Assembly (NCBI RefSeq): GCF_019933235.1
Contig: NZ_CP082945.1
Location: 6,299,501-6,363,500, forward strand
Direction of reading: 5' to 3'
Source: Streptomyces angustmyceticus
GTDB lineage: Bacteria; Actinomycetota; Actinomycetes; Streptomycetales; Streptomycetaceae
DNA length: 64,000 nt
The notes beneath the pieces were generated by a model, which had not been told where the DNA came from, made no database searches, and was given only the letters and a program-made list of their open reading frames with translations. Below, in pieces: positions 42,606 through 50,611 of the stretch. Position 1 is the first letter of the stretch, and each line of letters opens with the position of its first letter. Both the position numbers and the translations under genes were made by a program.

Positions 42606-42640
42606 CCACCCCTTAATGTCACTGCGACATTAAGGGGTGG
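42606..42640. promoter_or_regulatory. Perfect 15-bp-arm inverted repeat (operator or terminator) before the DraG remnant
   Basis: CCACCCCTTAATGTC (42606-42620), loop ACTGC, GACATTAAGGGGTGG (42626-42640), followed by TTTT. The TTAATGTC...GACATTAA core is A+T-rich for this genome and has operator-like symmetry; the outer CCACCCC/GGGGTGG and the T run also make it a good intrinsic terminator in the plus direction. It begins just 7 bases before the ATG of the remnant gene. It could be a site for a NAD/ADP-ribose-responsive regulator (speculation). Confidence 0.7.
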
Positions 42641-42646
42641 TTTTCC

Positions 42647-42817
42647 ATGCTGTCCACGGGGGTCACGGGGACCGTCGCCGACTCCGACCCGATCGCCTGC
42701 CTCACCGGCGCCTTCGCGGGTGCCCACCTGGGGGCCGGCGCCCGGCCCGAGGAGTGGGCGGCCCGTATCGAGTACCGCGGCGAACTGCCGGCACTGGGGG
42801 AGGTCCGGGATGCGTGA
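42647..42817 (+). pseudogene. C-terminal remnant of an ADP-ribosylglycohydrolase (DraG family)
   Basis: A 56-codon frame reads MLSTGVTGTVADSDPIACLT and continues GAFAGAHLGAGARPEEWAAR IEYRGELPALG. This matches the last roughly 45 residues of DraG-type hydrolases, where GDTDTIA(C/A)xxGAxxGA is a metal-binding motif; here the first Asp pair is reduced to ADSDP. The rest of the roughly 300-residue protein is absent, since the preceding bases are hairpin and terminator. It could be translated as a small protein and overlaps the next start by 8 bases, but it is best read as a truncated gene. Too short for most gene finders. Confidence 0.65.
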
Positions 42818-43637
42818 GAACCCGGTAGCCGGTGAAACGGTCAGCGCGCGGGAGGCCGTCCTGCGCGCGGCCGGGCTGCCCGCCGTCGACCTGGGGGCCG
42901 TGGTCGCCGGACAGGACGATCCGCTGGTCTTCGCGACGGTATCGGGCGCGCACCTGTACGGCTTCCCGTCCCGGGACTCCGACGTCGACCTGCGCGGCGC
43001 CCACCTCCTGCCGGCTGCCGCCCTCCTCGGGCTGCACGAGCCGGAGGAGACCCGGACCCGGATGTGGGAGCAGGGCCGCACCGAGCTGGACCTGGTCTCG
43101 CACGACCTGCGCAAGTTCGCCCGGCTTCTGCTCCGGCGCAACGGCTACGTCCTGGAGCAGCTGGTCTCGCCCCTGGTCGTGCACACCACAGCCGTGCACG
43201 ACGAGCTGCTCGCGCTGGTGCCGGACCTGCTCACCTCCCACCACGCCCACCACTACCGGGGCTTCGCCGGGACCCAGTGGCGGCTGTTCGAGAAGACCGG
43301 CGAGCTGAAGCCGCTGCTGTACACGCTGCGGGTGCTGCTCACCGGCATCCACCTCATGGACAGCGGCCGGGTCCAGCCCCATCTGCCCACGCTGGCGGAC
43401 GAGTTGGCCGCGCCCGCCTACATACCGGAGCTGATCGCGGCCAAGGAGGAGGCCGAACACGGCACGGCAGGCGGCGTGGCCGGCCCGGAGCGGCTGCGCA
43501 GGGACGTCGAGGCGCTGCACGCCCGGCTGGACGCCGCGCAGGACGCGACGGCCCTGCCGGACGCTCCCGGTGCCCACGAGGCGCTGCACGACCTCCTCGT
43601 CCGCGTCAGGACGGCCGGCACCTCAGCCCAGCGCTGA
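42810..43637 (+). CDS. Predicted nucleotidyltransferase (COG3541-like, DNA polymerase beta superfamily)
   Basis: This 275-residue cytoplasmic protein has the nucleotidyltransferase signature SGAHLYGFPSRDSDVDLRGAH near residue 50, where the G(A/S)xxxG and DxD residues bind nucleotide and metal. A C-terminal all-helical region includes HHYRGFAGTQWRLFEKTGELKPLLYTLRVLL. Proteins of this group (YcgL-like) are widespread in bacteria and phages with no settled substrate. ATG 42810 has GGGAGG 6 bases upstream. It overlaps the DraG remnant and converges with the next nucleotidyltransferase, their ends overlapping by 15 bases. Confidence 0.85.
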   Translation: MRENPVAGETVSAREAVLRAAGLPAVDLGAVVAGQDDPLVFATVSGAHLYGFPSRDSDVDLRGAHLLPAAALLGLHEPEETRTRMWEQGRTELDLVSHDLRKFARLLLRRNGYVLEQLVSPLVVHTTAVHDELLALVPDLLTSHHAHHYRGFAGTQWRLFEKTGELKPLLYTLRVLLTGIHLMDSGRVQPHLPTLADELAAPAYIPELIAAKEEAEHGTAGGVAGPERLRRDVEALHARLDAAQDATALPDAPGAHEALHDLLVRVRTAGTSAQR

Positions 43638-44318
43638 GGCGCGCCGGGCCCGGAACAGGAAGTCGGCCACCCGGCCCCGGTCCGGCTCGGCCGGCAGCGG
43701 TGAGCCGGACACCGCGGCCTCGGCCTCCTCGGCCAGCCGCGCCATCCGGCGCTCCACCGTCTCCCAGGCCACCTCGCCGCGCCGGACCGCCAGCAGCTCC
43801 TCCCGGTCCGGGCCGACGTCCAGGGTGAGCCGGCCGGTGCGGAGCAGATCGCGGGAGGAGGCCAGCAGCCGCAGCAGGTGCATGGCGTGCTTCCAGCGGG
43901 GCGCGCCGTGCTGGCGCACGTCCGCCCGCAGCTGCTTGAGCTGGCCGCCGGCGTAGCCCGCGAAGGTGCGGTGGGCCTGCCGGGACAGGAAGGCGTCGCG
44001 CAGCGCGAGCAGCTCCCGGCCGGTGGCGTCGACCCGCTCCACCAGCGGGGAGTGCAGGCACTCCAGGATGGTGGGGTTGGCACGCAGCGCCAGGTGGCAG
44101 AACCGCTCCAGCTCCCAGGAGAACTCCTCCTCGCGCGGCCCCTCCACATGGGTCGGGGGCTTCTCGAATCCCCAGAACAGCGGGGTGGGGGCGAGGAAGA
44201 CCCCGCGCCGGTCGGTGTCACTGGTCTCCGTGGCCAGACCGAAGGCGCGCGAGCCCATCACACAGGCGTAGACGGTGTGCTCGGCGACCAGGGTGTGACC
44301 TTCGGCGGCTTCGGACAT
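43623..44318 (-). CDS. Predicted nucleotidyltransferase, second copy (COG3541-like)
   Basis: The 231-residue protein has the signature MGSRAFGLATETSDTDRRG near residue 22 with the DxD pair (SDTD) intact, then FWGFEKPPTHVEGPREEEF and YAGGQLKQL, typical of this family. It is a diverged paralogue of the gene at 42810 on the opposite strand; the two proteins share the overall fold but only scattered residues. ATG 44318 is used; an ATG at 44354 would add 12 residues. No ribosome site is evident. The pairing of two such genes tail-to-tail is unusual. Confidence 0.82.
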   Translation of the reverse strand: MSEAAEGHTLVAEHTVYACVMGSRAFGLATETSDTDRRGVFLAPTPLFWGFEKPPTHVEGPREEEFSWELERFCHLALRANPTILECLHSPLVERVDATGRELLALRDAFLSRQAHRTFAGYAGGQLKQLRADVRQHGAPRWKHAMHLLRLLASSRDLLRTGRLTLDVGPDREELLAVRRGEVAWETVERRMARLAEEAEAAVSGSPLPAEPDRGRVADFLFRARRASALG

Positions 44319-44563
44319 GGCGGCGATTGTCGCTGGCGGGACGGCGAATGTCACCAGGTTTCCGGGGCGGAATGCCGCACTCCGGAAGCCGTGTCACCGT
44401 CGGTGGGCGGCCGGTCGCGGCGCCCGGAGAGTCCGCCGTCGTCCCGCGCGGCCGTCCCGCCGTACGGCCTGCGCGTACGGATTGCCGGTGCGGCTGGTTA
44501 CGCTGATCAGTGCGCGCACAGATGCGTGACGTGACGCGGCACAGGACGCAGGGGAGCAGTGAC

Positions 44564-44926
44564 GTGGCGGTACGAGCGGTCCGCGGGGCCGTCCAGCTGG
44601 AGCGGGACGACGCGGAGCACATGCAGGAGCAGGTCGGCGAGCTGCTCACCGCCCTCCTCGAACGCAACGGCCTCCGGGCGGACGACCTGATCAGCGTGTG
44701 GTTCACCGCCACCCCCGATCTCCACAGCGACTTCCCGGCCGCCGCCGCGCGCGCCCTGGGCATCACCGACGTCCCGCTGATCTGCGCCCAGGAGCTGGAC
44801 ATCACCGGCGCCATGGAGCGCGTGGTGCGGGTGCTCGCCCACGTCGAGACCGATCTGTCCAAGGCCGGGATCGCCCACGTCTACCTCGGCGCCGCCGGGG
44901 CGCTGCGAAAGGACATCGCGCAGTGA
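44564..44926 (+). CDS. aroH: Chorismate mutase (AroH class)
   Basis: AroH-type chorismate mutase converts chorismate to prephenate for Phe and Tyr synthesis. The 120-residue trimeric-barrel family is shown by VRAVRGAVQLERDDAEHM, LISVWFTATPDLHSDFPA and VPLICAQELDITGAMERVVR, with Arg7 and Glu78 equivalents in the expected places. GTG 44564 has GGGGAG 7 bases upstream; the frame upstream to 44510 is unsupported. The stop overlaps the tyrA start as GTGA, forming a two-step tyrosine branch followed by cmk-plsC-der. Confidence 0.94.
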   Translation: MAVRAVRGAVQLERDDAEHMQEQVGELLTALLERNGLRADDLISVWFTATPDLHSDFPAAAARALGITDVPLICAQELDITGAMERVVRVLAHVETDLSKAGIAHVYLGAAGALRKDIAQ

Positions 44927-46008
44927 GGACCGCACTCGTCATCGGAACGGGCCTGATCGGCACCTCCGCCGCCCTCGCGCTGCAGGGGCGGGGCGTCCAG
45001 GTCTTCCTGGAGGACCACGACCAGGCCCAGGCCCGGACGGCCGCCGCGCTGGGCGCCGGCACCGCCGAGCCGCCCCCGGAGGCGGTCGACCTGGCCATCG
45101 TGGCCGTGCCGCCGGCCCATGTCGCGGCGGCGCTGGCCGGTGCCATCCGGCGCGGGGCGGCCCGCGCCTACATCGACGTCGCCAGCGTCAAGGGAGGCCC
45201 GCGCCGCGAGCTGGAGGCCATGGGCTGCGCGCTGACCGGCTACCTCGGCACCCACCCGATGGCCGGCAAGGAGCGCTCCGGCCCGCTGGCCGCCACCGCC
45301 GACCTCTTCGAAGGCCGGCCCTGGGTGCTCACCCCGACCCGCGACGGCGACACCGAGGTGCTCAACCTCGCCCTGGAGCTGGTCGCCCTGTGCCGGGCCG
45401 TCCCGGTGGTGATGGACGCCGACGCGCACGACCGCGCCGTCGCCCTGGTCTCGCACACCCCGCAGCTGGTCTCCAGCCTCGTCGCGGCCCGCCTCAAGGG
45501 CGCCGACGAGACCGCCGTGCGCCTCTGCGGCCAGGGCATCCGGGATGTGACGCGGATCGCGGCCTCCGATCCGGCGATGTGGATCGACATCCTCGCCGCC
45601 AATCCGGGCCCGGTCGCCGATGTGCTGGGCGAGATCGCCGCCGACCTGGACGAGACGGTCCGCTCGCTGCGCGCCCTGGAGTCCGCCGACGACGCGAAGC
45701 GCGGCAGCGGCGCCGGCGGCATCGAGGACGTGCTCCGCCGCGGCAACGCCGGGCGCGAGCGGGTGCCCGGCAAGCACGGCGCCGCCCCGGCCACCTACGA
45801 GATCGTCGCCGTGCACATCGGCGACCAGCCCGGCGAGCTGGCCCGGATCTTCGCCGACGCCGGCCGGGCCGGGGTCAATATCGAGGACGTCCGCATCGAG
45901 CACGCCACCGGCCAGCAGGCGGGCTTCATCCAGCTCATGGTGGAGCCGCAGGCCGTGCCGGGGCTGATCGCCGAGCTGCGGGAGCGGGGCTGGTCCATCC
46001 GGCAGTGA
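44923..46008 (+). CDS. tyrA: Prephenate dehydrogenase with C-terminal ACT domain
   Basis: TyrA oxidatively decarboxylates prephenate to 4-hydroxyphenylpyruvate with NAD+. The 361-residue protein has the Rossmann motif VIGTGLIGTSAALAL at residue 6, the catalytic region GYLGTHPMAGKERSG with the essential His, and SHTPQLVSS. An ACT regulatory domain from about residue 285 (YEIVAVHIGDQPGELARIFAD) implies feedback by an amino acid, probably tyrosine. The GTG start is in a GTGA overlap with aroH. Confidence 0.94.
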   Translation: MRTALVIGTGLIGTSAALALQGRGVQVFLEDHDQAQARTAAALGAGTAEPPPEAVDLAIVAVPPAHVAAALAGAIRRGAARAYIDVASVKGGPRRELEAMGCALTGYLGTHPMAGKERSGPLAATADLFEGRPWVLTPTRDGDTEVLNLALELVALCRAVPVVMDADAHDRAVALVSHTPQLVSSLVAARLKGADETAVRLCGQGIRDVTRIAASDPAMWIDILAANPGPVADVLGEIAADLDETVRSLRALESADDAKRGSGAGGIEDVLRRGNAGRERVPGKHGAAPATYEIVAVHIGDQPGELARIFADAGRAGVNIEDVRIEHATGQQAGFIQLMVEPQAVPGLIAELRERGWSIRQ

Positions 46009-46107
46009 CACCGTGGACGGCGCCGTGCGGGTGAGCCAGTAACCTTGTCCGAGGCCCTTATGGCCCTTGGACCCCCGCCCCGTGTAACAAGAAAGGTGTT
46101 CGTCACC

Positions 46108-46830
46108 GTGGAAACCGCCGCCCGGACCGCCCCGGCAGCAGTGATTGTCGCCATCGACGGCCCCGCAGGCACGGGCAAGTCCAGCACGTCCAAGGCCGTG
46201 GCCGCCAAGCTGGGCCTCGGCTACCTCGACACCGGCGCCCAGTACCGCGCGATCACGTGGTGGATGCTGAGCAACGGCATCGACGTCAACGACGCCACCG
46301 CGGTGGCCGACGCCTCCGCCAAGCCCGTGATCGTCTCCGGCACCGACCCGGCCGCCCCGACCATCACGGTCGACGGCCTGGACGCCGCGGGCCCGATCCG
46401 CACCCAGGAGGTCACCTCCGCGGTCAGCGCCGTCAGCGCCGTGCCCGAGGTCCGGACCCTGATCACCGATCTGCAGCGCAGCATCGCCGCCGAGGCGCCC
46501 GACGGCATCGTCGTCGAGGGCCGGGACATCGGCATCACCGTCCTGCCCGACGCCGACCTCAAGGTCTTCCTGACCGCCTCCCCCGAGGCGCGGGCGGCCC
46601 GCCGCAGCGGCGAGCTCAAGGGCAAGGAGGCCAGTGACCTGGCCGCCACCCGCGAGGCGCTGATCAAGCGGGACGCCGCCGACTCCGGCCGCAAGACCTC
46701 CCCGCTGGCCAAGGCGGACGACGCCGTCGAGGTCGACACCACCGAGCTCACGCTGGAGCAGGTCATCGAGTGCGTGGTCACCCTCATCGAGGGCGCCGGC
46801 GCCGAGAAGGCAGGGCGGGTCGCCCGGTGA
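46108..46830 (+). CDS. cmk: Cytidylate kinase
   Basis: Cmk phosphorylates CMP/dCMP with ATP. The 240-residue protein has the P-loop VAIDGPAGTGKSSTSKAVA near residue 16, YLDTGAQYRAITWW, VEGRDIGITVLPDADLKVF and LIKRDAADSGRKTSPL. I chose GTG 46108 because it gives the expected short leader; an in-frame GTG at 46096 overlaps the AAGG element, and an open frame reaches 46045. It lies 99 bases after tyrA and overlaps plsC by GTGA. The cmk-plsC-der set is conserved in Actinobacteria. Confidence 0.94.
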   Translation: METAARTAPAAVIVAIDGPAGTGKSSTSKAVAAKLGLGYLDTGAQYRAITWWMLSNGIDVNDATAVADASAKPVIVSGTDPAAPTITVDGLDAAGPIRTQEVTSAVSAVSAVPEVRTLITDLQRSIAAEAPDGIVVEGRDIGITVLPDADLKVFLTASPEARAARRSGELKGKEASDLAATREALIKRDAADSGRKTSPLAKADDAVEVDTTELTLEQVIECVVTLIEGAGAEKAGRVAR

Positions 46831-47483
46831 CCGACAGCGGCGGGGCCCCGAGCGAGGCGGGCGCCGCGGTCGGCCGGCGGATCGGCATCGGTCTGATGTA
46901 CGGGCTGTGGCGCCCGCGGGTGCTGGGCGCCTGGCGGGTGCCGTCGGCCGGGCCGGTGATCCTCGCGGTCAACCACTCGCACGGCATCGACGGCCCGATG
47001 CTGATGGGCACCGCGCCGCGGCCGGTGCACTTCCTGATCAAGAAGGAAGCCTTCGTCGGCCCGCTGGACCCGTTCCTGCGGGGCATCGGGCAGCTGAAGG
47101 TGGACCGCGACACCACCGACCGCAAGGCGATCACCGACGCCCTCGGGGTGCTGGACCAGGGCGGCGTGCTGGGGATCTTCCCGGAAGGCACCCGCGGCGA
47201 GGGCGACTTCGCCTCCCTGCGGGCGGGCCTGGCGTACTTCGCGGTGCGCTCCGGCGCCCCGGTGGTGCCGGTGGCGGTGCTCGGCGGCAAGGACGGGCGA
47301 AGCCGGCTGTCGTCGGCCGTGCCGCCGCTGCGCTCCCGCGTGGACGTCGTCTTCGGTGACGGGTTCCAGGCAGGGGACGGCAGCGGACGGCGCACCCGTA
47401 AGGCGCTCGACGAGGCGACCGTACGGATCCAGGAGCGGCTGACCGCCCACCTGGCAGAGGCCAGGCGCCTGACCGGGCGCTGA
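46827..47483 (+). CDS. plsC: 1-acyl-sn-glycerol-3-phosphate acyltransferase (PlsC-like)
   Basis: PlsC acylates lysophosphatidic acid to phosphatidic acid at the inner membrane. The 218-residue protein has the acyltransferase motifs NHSHGIDGPML (H-X4-D) near residue 58 and FPEGTRGEGDF near residue 116, with PVVPVAVLGG as the late motif. GTG 46827 is in a GTGA overlap with cmk. It has a hydrophobic segment around IGIGLMYGLW near the N-terminus. A 12-bp hairpin separates it from der. Confidence 0.92.
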   Translation: MTDSGGAPSEAGAAVGRRIGIGLMYGLWRPRVLGAWRVPSAGPVILAVNHSHGIDGPMLMGTAPRPVHFLIKKEAFVGPLDPFLRGIGQLKVDRDTTDRKAITDALGVLDQGGVLGIFPEGTRGEGDFASLRAGLAYFAVRSGAPVVPVAVLGGKDGRSRLSSAVPPLRSRVDVVFGDGFQAGDGSGRRTRKALDEATVRIQERLTAHLAEARRLTGR

Positions 47484-47495
47484 ACCAGACTTGAG

Positions 47496-47525
47496 CCGGT
47501 GGGCCGCGGACGAGCGGCCCACCGG
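47496..47525 (+). terminator. Hairpin between plsC and der
   Basis: CCGGTGGGCCGC (47496-47507) and GCGGCCCACCGG (47514-47525) form a perfect 12-bp stem with a 6-base loop, 12 bases after plsC and 54 bases before the der start. It could end the upstream transcript or act as a processing or attenuation point within the operon. Confidence 0.65.
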
Positions 47526-47579
47526 CCACGAGGACCACGCGGCGGTAGCCGCACATTGAATGCGTGAGGAACGGACTTC

Positions 47580-49040
47580 ATGAACGACCAGATCCCTACC
47601 GGCGACGAGCACGGTGCGCTTGGCGACGCCGAGTACGCGGAGTTCATGGAGCTCGCCGCAGAGGAGGGCTTCGATCTCGAGGAGGTCGGGGGCGACATCG
47701 CCGCGGCCGGCCACGGCCCGCTGCCCGTCCTCGCCGTCATCGGCCGCCCCAACGTCGGCAAGTCGACCCTGGTGAACCGCATCATCGGCCGCCGCGAGGC
47801 GGTCGTCGAGGACCGGCCGGGCGTCACCCGCGACCGCGTCACGTACGAGGCCGACTGGAACGGCCGCCGCTTCAAGGTCGTCGACACCGGCGGCTGGGAG
47901 CAGGACGTCCTCGGCATCGACGCATCCGTGGCGATGCAGGCCGAGTTCGCCATCGAGGCGGCCGACGCGGTGGTCTTCGTCGTCGACGCCAAGGTCGGTG
48001 CCACCGACACCGACGAGGCCGTCGTCAAGCTGCTGCGCCGGGCCGGCAAGCCCGTCGTCCTGGTCGCCAACAAGGTCGACGGCCCGTCCGGCGAGGCCGA
48101 CGCCGCCATGCTGTGGTCGCTGGGCCTGGGCGAGCCCTACCCGGTCTCCGCGCTGCATGGCCGGGGCACCGGCGACATGCTCGACGCCGCCCTGGACGCC
48201 CTGCCCGAGGCCCCCGCGCAGACCTTCGGCACCGCGCTGGGCGGCCCCCGCCGCATCGCGCTGATCGGCCGCCCGAACGTCGGCAAGTCGTCGCTGCTGA
48301 ACAAGGTCGCCGGCGAGGAGCGGGTGGTCGTCAACGAGATCGCCGGCACCACCCGCGACCCGGTCGACGAGATGATCGAACTGGGCGGCAAGACCTGGAA
48401 GTTCGTGGACACCGCCGGCATCCGCCGCCGGGTGCACCTCCAGGAGGGCGCCGACTACTACGCCTCGCTGCGCACCGCGGCGGCCGTCGAGAAGGCCGAG
48501 GTCGCCGTCGTCCTGATCGACGCGTCCGAGTCCATCAGCGTCCAGGACCAGCGCATCGTGACGATGGCCGTGGAGGCCGGACGCGCCCTGGTCATCGCCT
48601 ACAACAAGTGGGACACCCTCGACGAGGAGCGCCGCTTCTACCTGGAGCGGGAGATCGAGCGGGACCTCGTGCAGATCCCCTGGGCGATGCGGGTGAACGT
48701 CTCCGCGCGCACCGGCCGCCACATGGAGAAGCTGGTCCCGGCGATCGAGACCGCGCTGGCCGGCTGGGAGACCCGGATCCCCACCGGGCGGCTGAACGCC
48801 TTCCTCGGCGAGATCGTCGCCTCCCACCCGCACCCGATCCGCGGCGGCAAGCAGCCCCGCATCCTCTTCGGCACCCAGGCGGGCACCAAGCCTCCGCGCT
48901 TCGTCCTGTTCGCCTCCGGCTTCCTGGAGGCCGGCTACCGCCGCTTCGTCGAGCGGCGGCTGCGCGAGGAGTTCGGCTTCGACGGCACGCCGATCCACAT
49001 CTCGGTGCGGGTGCGCGAGAAGCGCAGCAAGAAGAAGTAG
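47580..49040 (+). CDS. der: GTPase Der (EngA), ribosome assembly
   Basis: Der is an essential double-domain GTPase for 50S subunit maturation. The 486-residue protein has a short acidic N-terminal extension (1-45), the first G domain (GRPNVGKSTL near 53, DRPGVTRDRV, DTGGW, NKVD), the second (GRPNVGKSSL near 231, DTAGIRRRVHLQEGADYYAS, NKWD) and a KH-like C-terminal domain ending KRSKKK. All G motifs are intact. ATG 47580 has GAGGAA upstream. It ends the aroH-tyrA-cmk-plsC-der run. Confidence 0.96.
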   Translation: MNDQIPTGDEHGALGDAEYAEFMELAAEEGFDLEEVGGDIAAAGHGPLPVLAVIGRPNVGKSTLVNRIIGRREAVVEDRPGVTRDRVTYEADWNGRRFKVVDTGGWEQDVLGIDASVAMQAEFAIEAADAVVFVVDAKVGATDTDEAVVKLLRRAGKPVVLVANKVDGPSGEADAAMLWSLGLGEPYPVSALHGRGTGDMLDAALDALPEAPAQTFGTALGGPRRIALIGRPNVGKSSLLNKVAGEERVVVNEIAGTTRDPVDEMIELGGKTWKFVDTAGIRRRVHLQEGADYYASLRTAAAVEKAEVAVVLIDASESISVQDQRIVTMAVEAGRALVIAYNKWDTLDEERRFYLEREIERDLVQIPWAMRVNVSARTGRHMEKLVPAIETALAGWETRIPTGRLNAFLGEIVASHPHPIRGGKQPRILFGTQAGTKPPRFVLFASGFLEAGYRRFVERRLREEFGFDGTPIHISVRVREKRSKKK

Positions 49041-49051
49041 CGGCGGCCCCG

Positions 49052-49083
49052 GGCCGCGCGGACGGATCAGTGTCCGTGCGGCC
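49052..49083. terminator. Imperfect hairpin between der and the convergent small gene
   Basis: GGCCGCGCGGAC (49052-49063) pairs with GTCCGTGCGGCC (49072-49083) with one G-T wobble and an 8-base loop. It starts 11 bases after the der stop and overlaps the 3' end of the gene at 49067. Confidence 0.5.
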
Positions 49084-49480
49084 GGGTGTCCCGCCGCGCC
49101 GGCGGCAGCGCCGCCGGAACATGGCCCCGCGGGTGGTACGACGGGCGGCTCACGACCTCCCAGTGGCCCGCGGGACCCGCCGCGCGGCTCCAACTCCCGC
49201 TGCCGCGCAGCGACTCCGGGAGCTCCGGCTCGTCCGTACGGTCCCCGGGCAGGGCCCGGAAGGCGCGGCGGTACTCGGCGTACAGCGCGTCGTAGATCGG
49301 CGTGGCCGCGGCGTGGTCCGTGGGCTGCGCCGTCCGGTGTTCGTAGGACGGGCGCATGCCGGGGATCGGGGGGCTGTACGGGGCGCGGGCGGAGGGGTCG
49401 TATGCGTGCACGTATGTGCCAACGACCCCGGTGGCCGCGGGATGCGGCTTTCGTGCGGAAATGGCTGATCGCGAGGGCAT
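49067..49480 (-). CDS. Hypothetical protein, 137 residues, conserved-looking C-terminal half
   Basis: I do not recognise a characterised family. The product has a basic, Ala/Ser-rich first third, then GMRPSYEHRTAQPTDHAAA, IYDALYAEYRRAFRALPGDR and LPESLRGSGSW, followed by a His/Arg/Pro-rich tail. The middle helix looks structured; the rest probably is not. The true start is uncertain: ATG 49480 gives the longest form, GTG 49411 or ATG 49357 shorter ones, none with a clear ribosome site. It is convergent with der; such small genes next to der occur in other Streptomyces (recall, unchecked). Confidence 0.55.
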   Translation of the reverse strand: MPSRSAISARKPHPAATGVVGTYVHAYDPSARAPYSPPIPGMRPSYEHRTAQPTDHAAATPIYDALYAEYRRAFRALPGDRTDEPELPESLRGSGSWSRAAGPAGHWEVVSRPSYHPRGHVPAALPPARRDTRPHGH

Positions 49481-49529
49481 GACCGTCCGGATCGGCGGTC
49501 CTGCCCCCGCGATCGGGTGCCGGGGACGG

Positions 49530-50327
49530 TCAGGTGCCGGCCAGCGGCATCTCCGCGGCGACCAGGGCGCCCTTGGCCGCGGCGTTCTCCAGCGCCTCCC
49601 GCATCAGGTCCTCGCGGGGCTGGTGGCCGATGGAGCCCGCGGGCGCCGCGTACATCAGCACCGACTGCGCCTTGTTGGCGGCGGCGCGCCAGCCGTCGGA
49701 GACGGCCAGCGGCTGGTGGGCCTGCCACCAGGCGGCCTGCTGGCCGGCGGCGCCCGGCTGCAGGACGGCGTGCAGCTTGCCCATGGCCAGCAGCGCGGAC
49801 CAGCCCGGGTTCGGGGCCGGGAGCTGGTTCATGTCCGTCACCGGCTGGAAGCCCTGCTCCAGGAGCAGCGGGAGGAACGCGTCGTCCGGCCCGGCCGAGC
49901 CGGGGCGGGCGATCGGGCCGTCCGGCTCGACCACCAGGGCCGGGCGCAGGTCGTTCTCGACCAGCACCAGGCCGCAGGTGATCCCGAGGGTGGCCTGGCG
50001 CGGGGCGGTGGGGAGCGGGACGGCCGGGGCGGGGTTCTGGGGGGCGGCGTCCTCTCCGGTGATGGAGCGCACGGCTCCCTGGAGCTGCTCCTCCGACACC
50101 GGGACGACCTGCGAGGGGATGCAGGTGGCGTGGGCGAACGCGAGCACCGCGGTCTCCTCGCCCACGAACAGGACGGTGCTGGTGCGCTCCTGCTCGCTGT
50201 CGCCGGGGGTCCGGCAGGAGGTGCAGTCGTAGCTGCCGGGGGCGTCGCCACCGGCCAGCAGGCGGTCGGCTTCTTCGTCGCCGATCTCGGCGCGAACGTC
50301 GTCGCTGACGTCGAGCATGCGCGGCAC
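49530..50327 (-). CDS. Hypothetical conserved actinomycete protein
   Basis: The 265-residue cytoplasmic protein matches no domain I can name. It starts PRMLDVSDDVRAEIGDEEAD, has a CxxC pair (DCTSCRTPGD near residue 35, possibly zinc-binding), a mixed alpha/beta middle (STVLFVGEETAVLAFAHATC; LGITCGLVLVENDLRPALVV) and a helical C-terminal part ending ALENAAAKGALVAAEMPLAGT. GTG 50327 follows GAGGAG at 6 bases spacing. No signal or membrane segment. It diverges from the Rpf-like gene with 284 bases between them. Confidence 0.75.
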   Translation of the reverse strand: MPRMLDVSDDVRAEIGDEEADRLLAGGDAPGSYDCTSCRTPGDSEQERTSTVLFVGEETAVLAFAHATCIPSQVVPVSEEQLQGAVRSITGEDAAPQNPAPAVPLPTAPRQATLGITCGLVLVENDLRPALVVEPDGPIARPGSAGPDDAFLPLLLEQGFQPVTDMNQLPAPNPGWSALLAMGKLHAVLQPGAAGQQAAWWQAHQPLAVSDGWRAAANKAQSVLMYAAPAGSIGHQPREDLMREALENAAAKGALVAAEMPLAGT

Positions 50328-50611
50328 GGGTGGCTCCTCGATCTCTGTGCGTCAGCCGGGTGGTCTCCCGGCTCGTACCAGGACAACGGGTGACCTGCGG
50401 CAGGAGTCACGCGAGGGCGGGAACAGAATCGAACCAATCCCCGCACAGCGGAAATCCATGGAAAGCCGCCCCAGAAGCGGTCACATAACGCCAACTCTTG
50501 CGCAGAACCTGCTGCAGTCGGCGGTGTTCCGTACACCGGACCGGGTGGGTGCGGGGGCCCGCGGGCGTGGCGCGCTGGTCAGCGCCCGGCGGCTGCTTAC
50601 CGTCACCGGCT

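Noticed and set aside
49150..49728. Frame overlapping the two hypothetical genes at 49-50 kb on the minus strand
   Set aside because: It crosses the ends of both better-supported genes, has Arg/Pro-rich composition and no ribosome site.
50328..50611. c-di-AMP (ydaO) riboswitch upstream of the Rpf-like gene
   Set aside because: Such riboswitches precede some Streptomyces rpf genes, but I could not match the conserved core or the paired stems here. A covariance-model search would decide.
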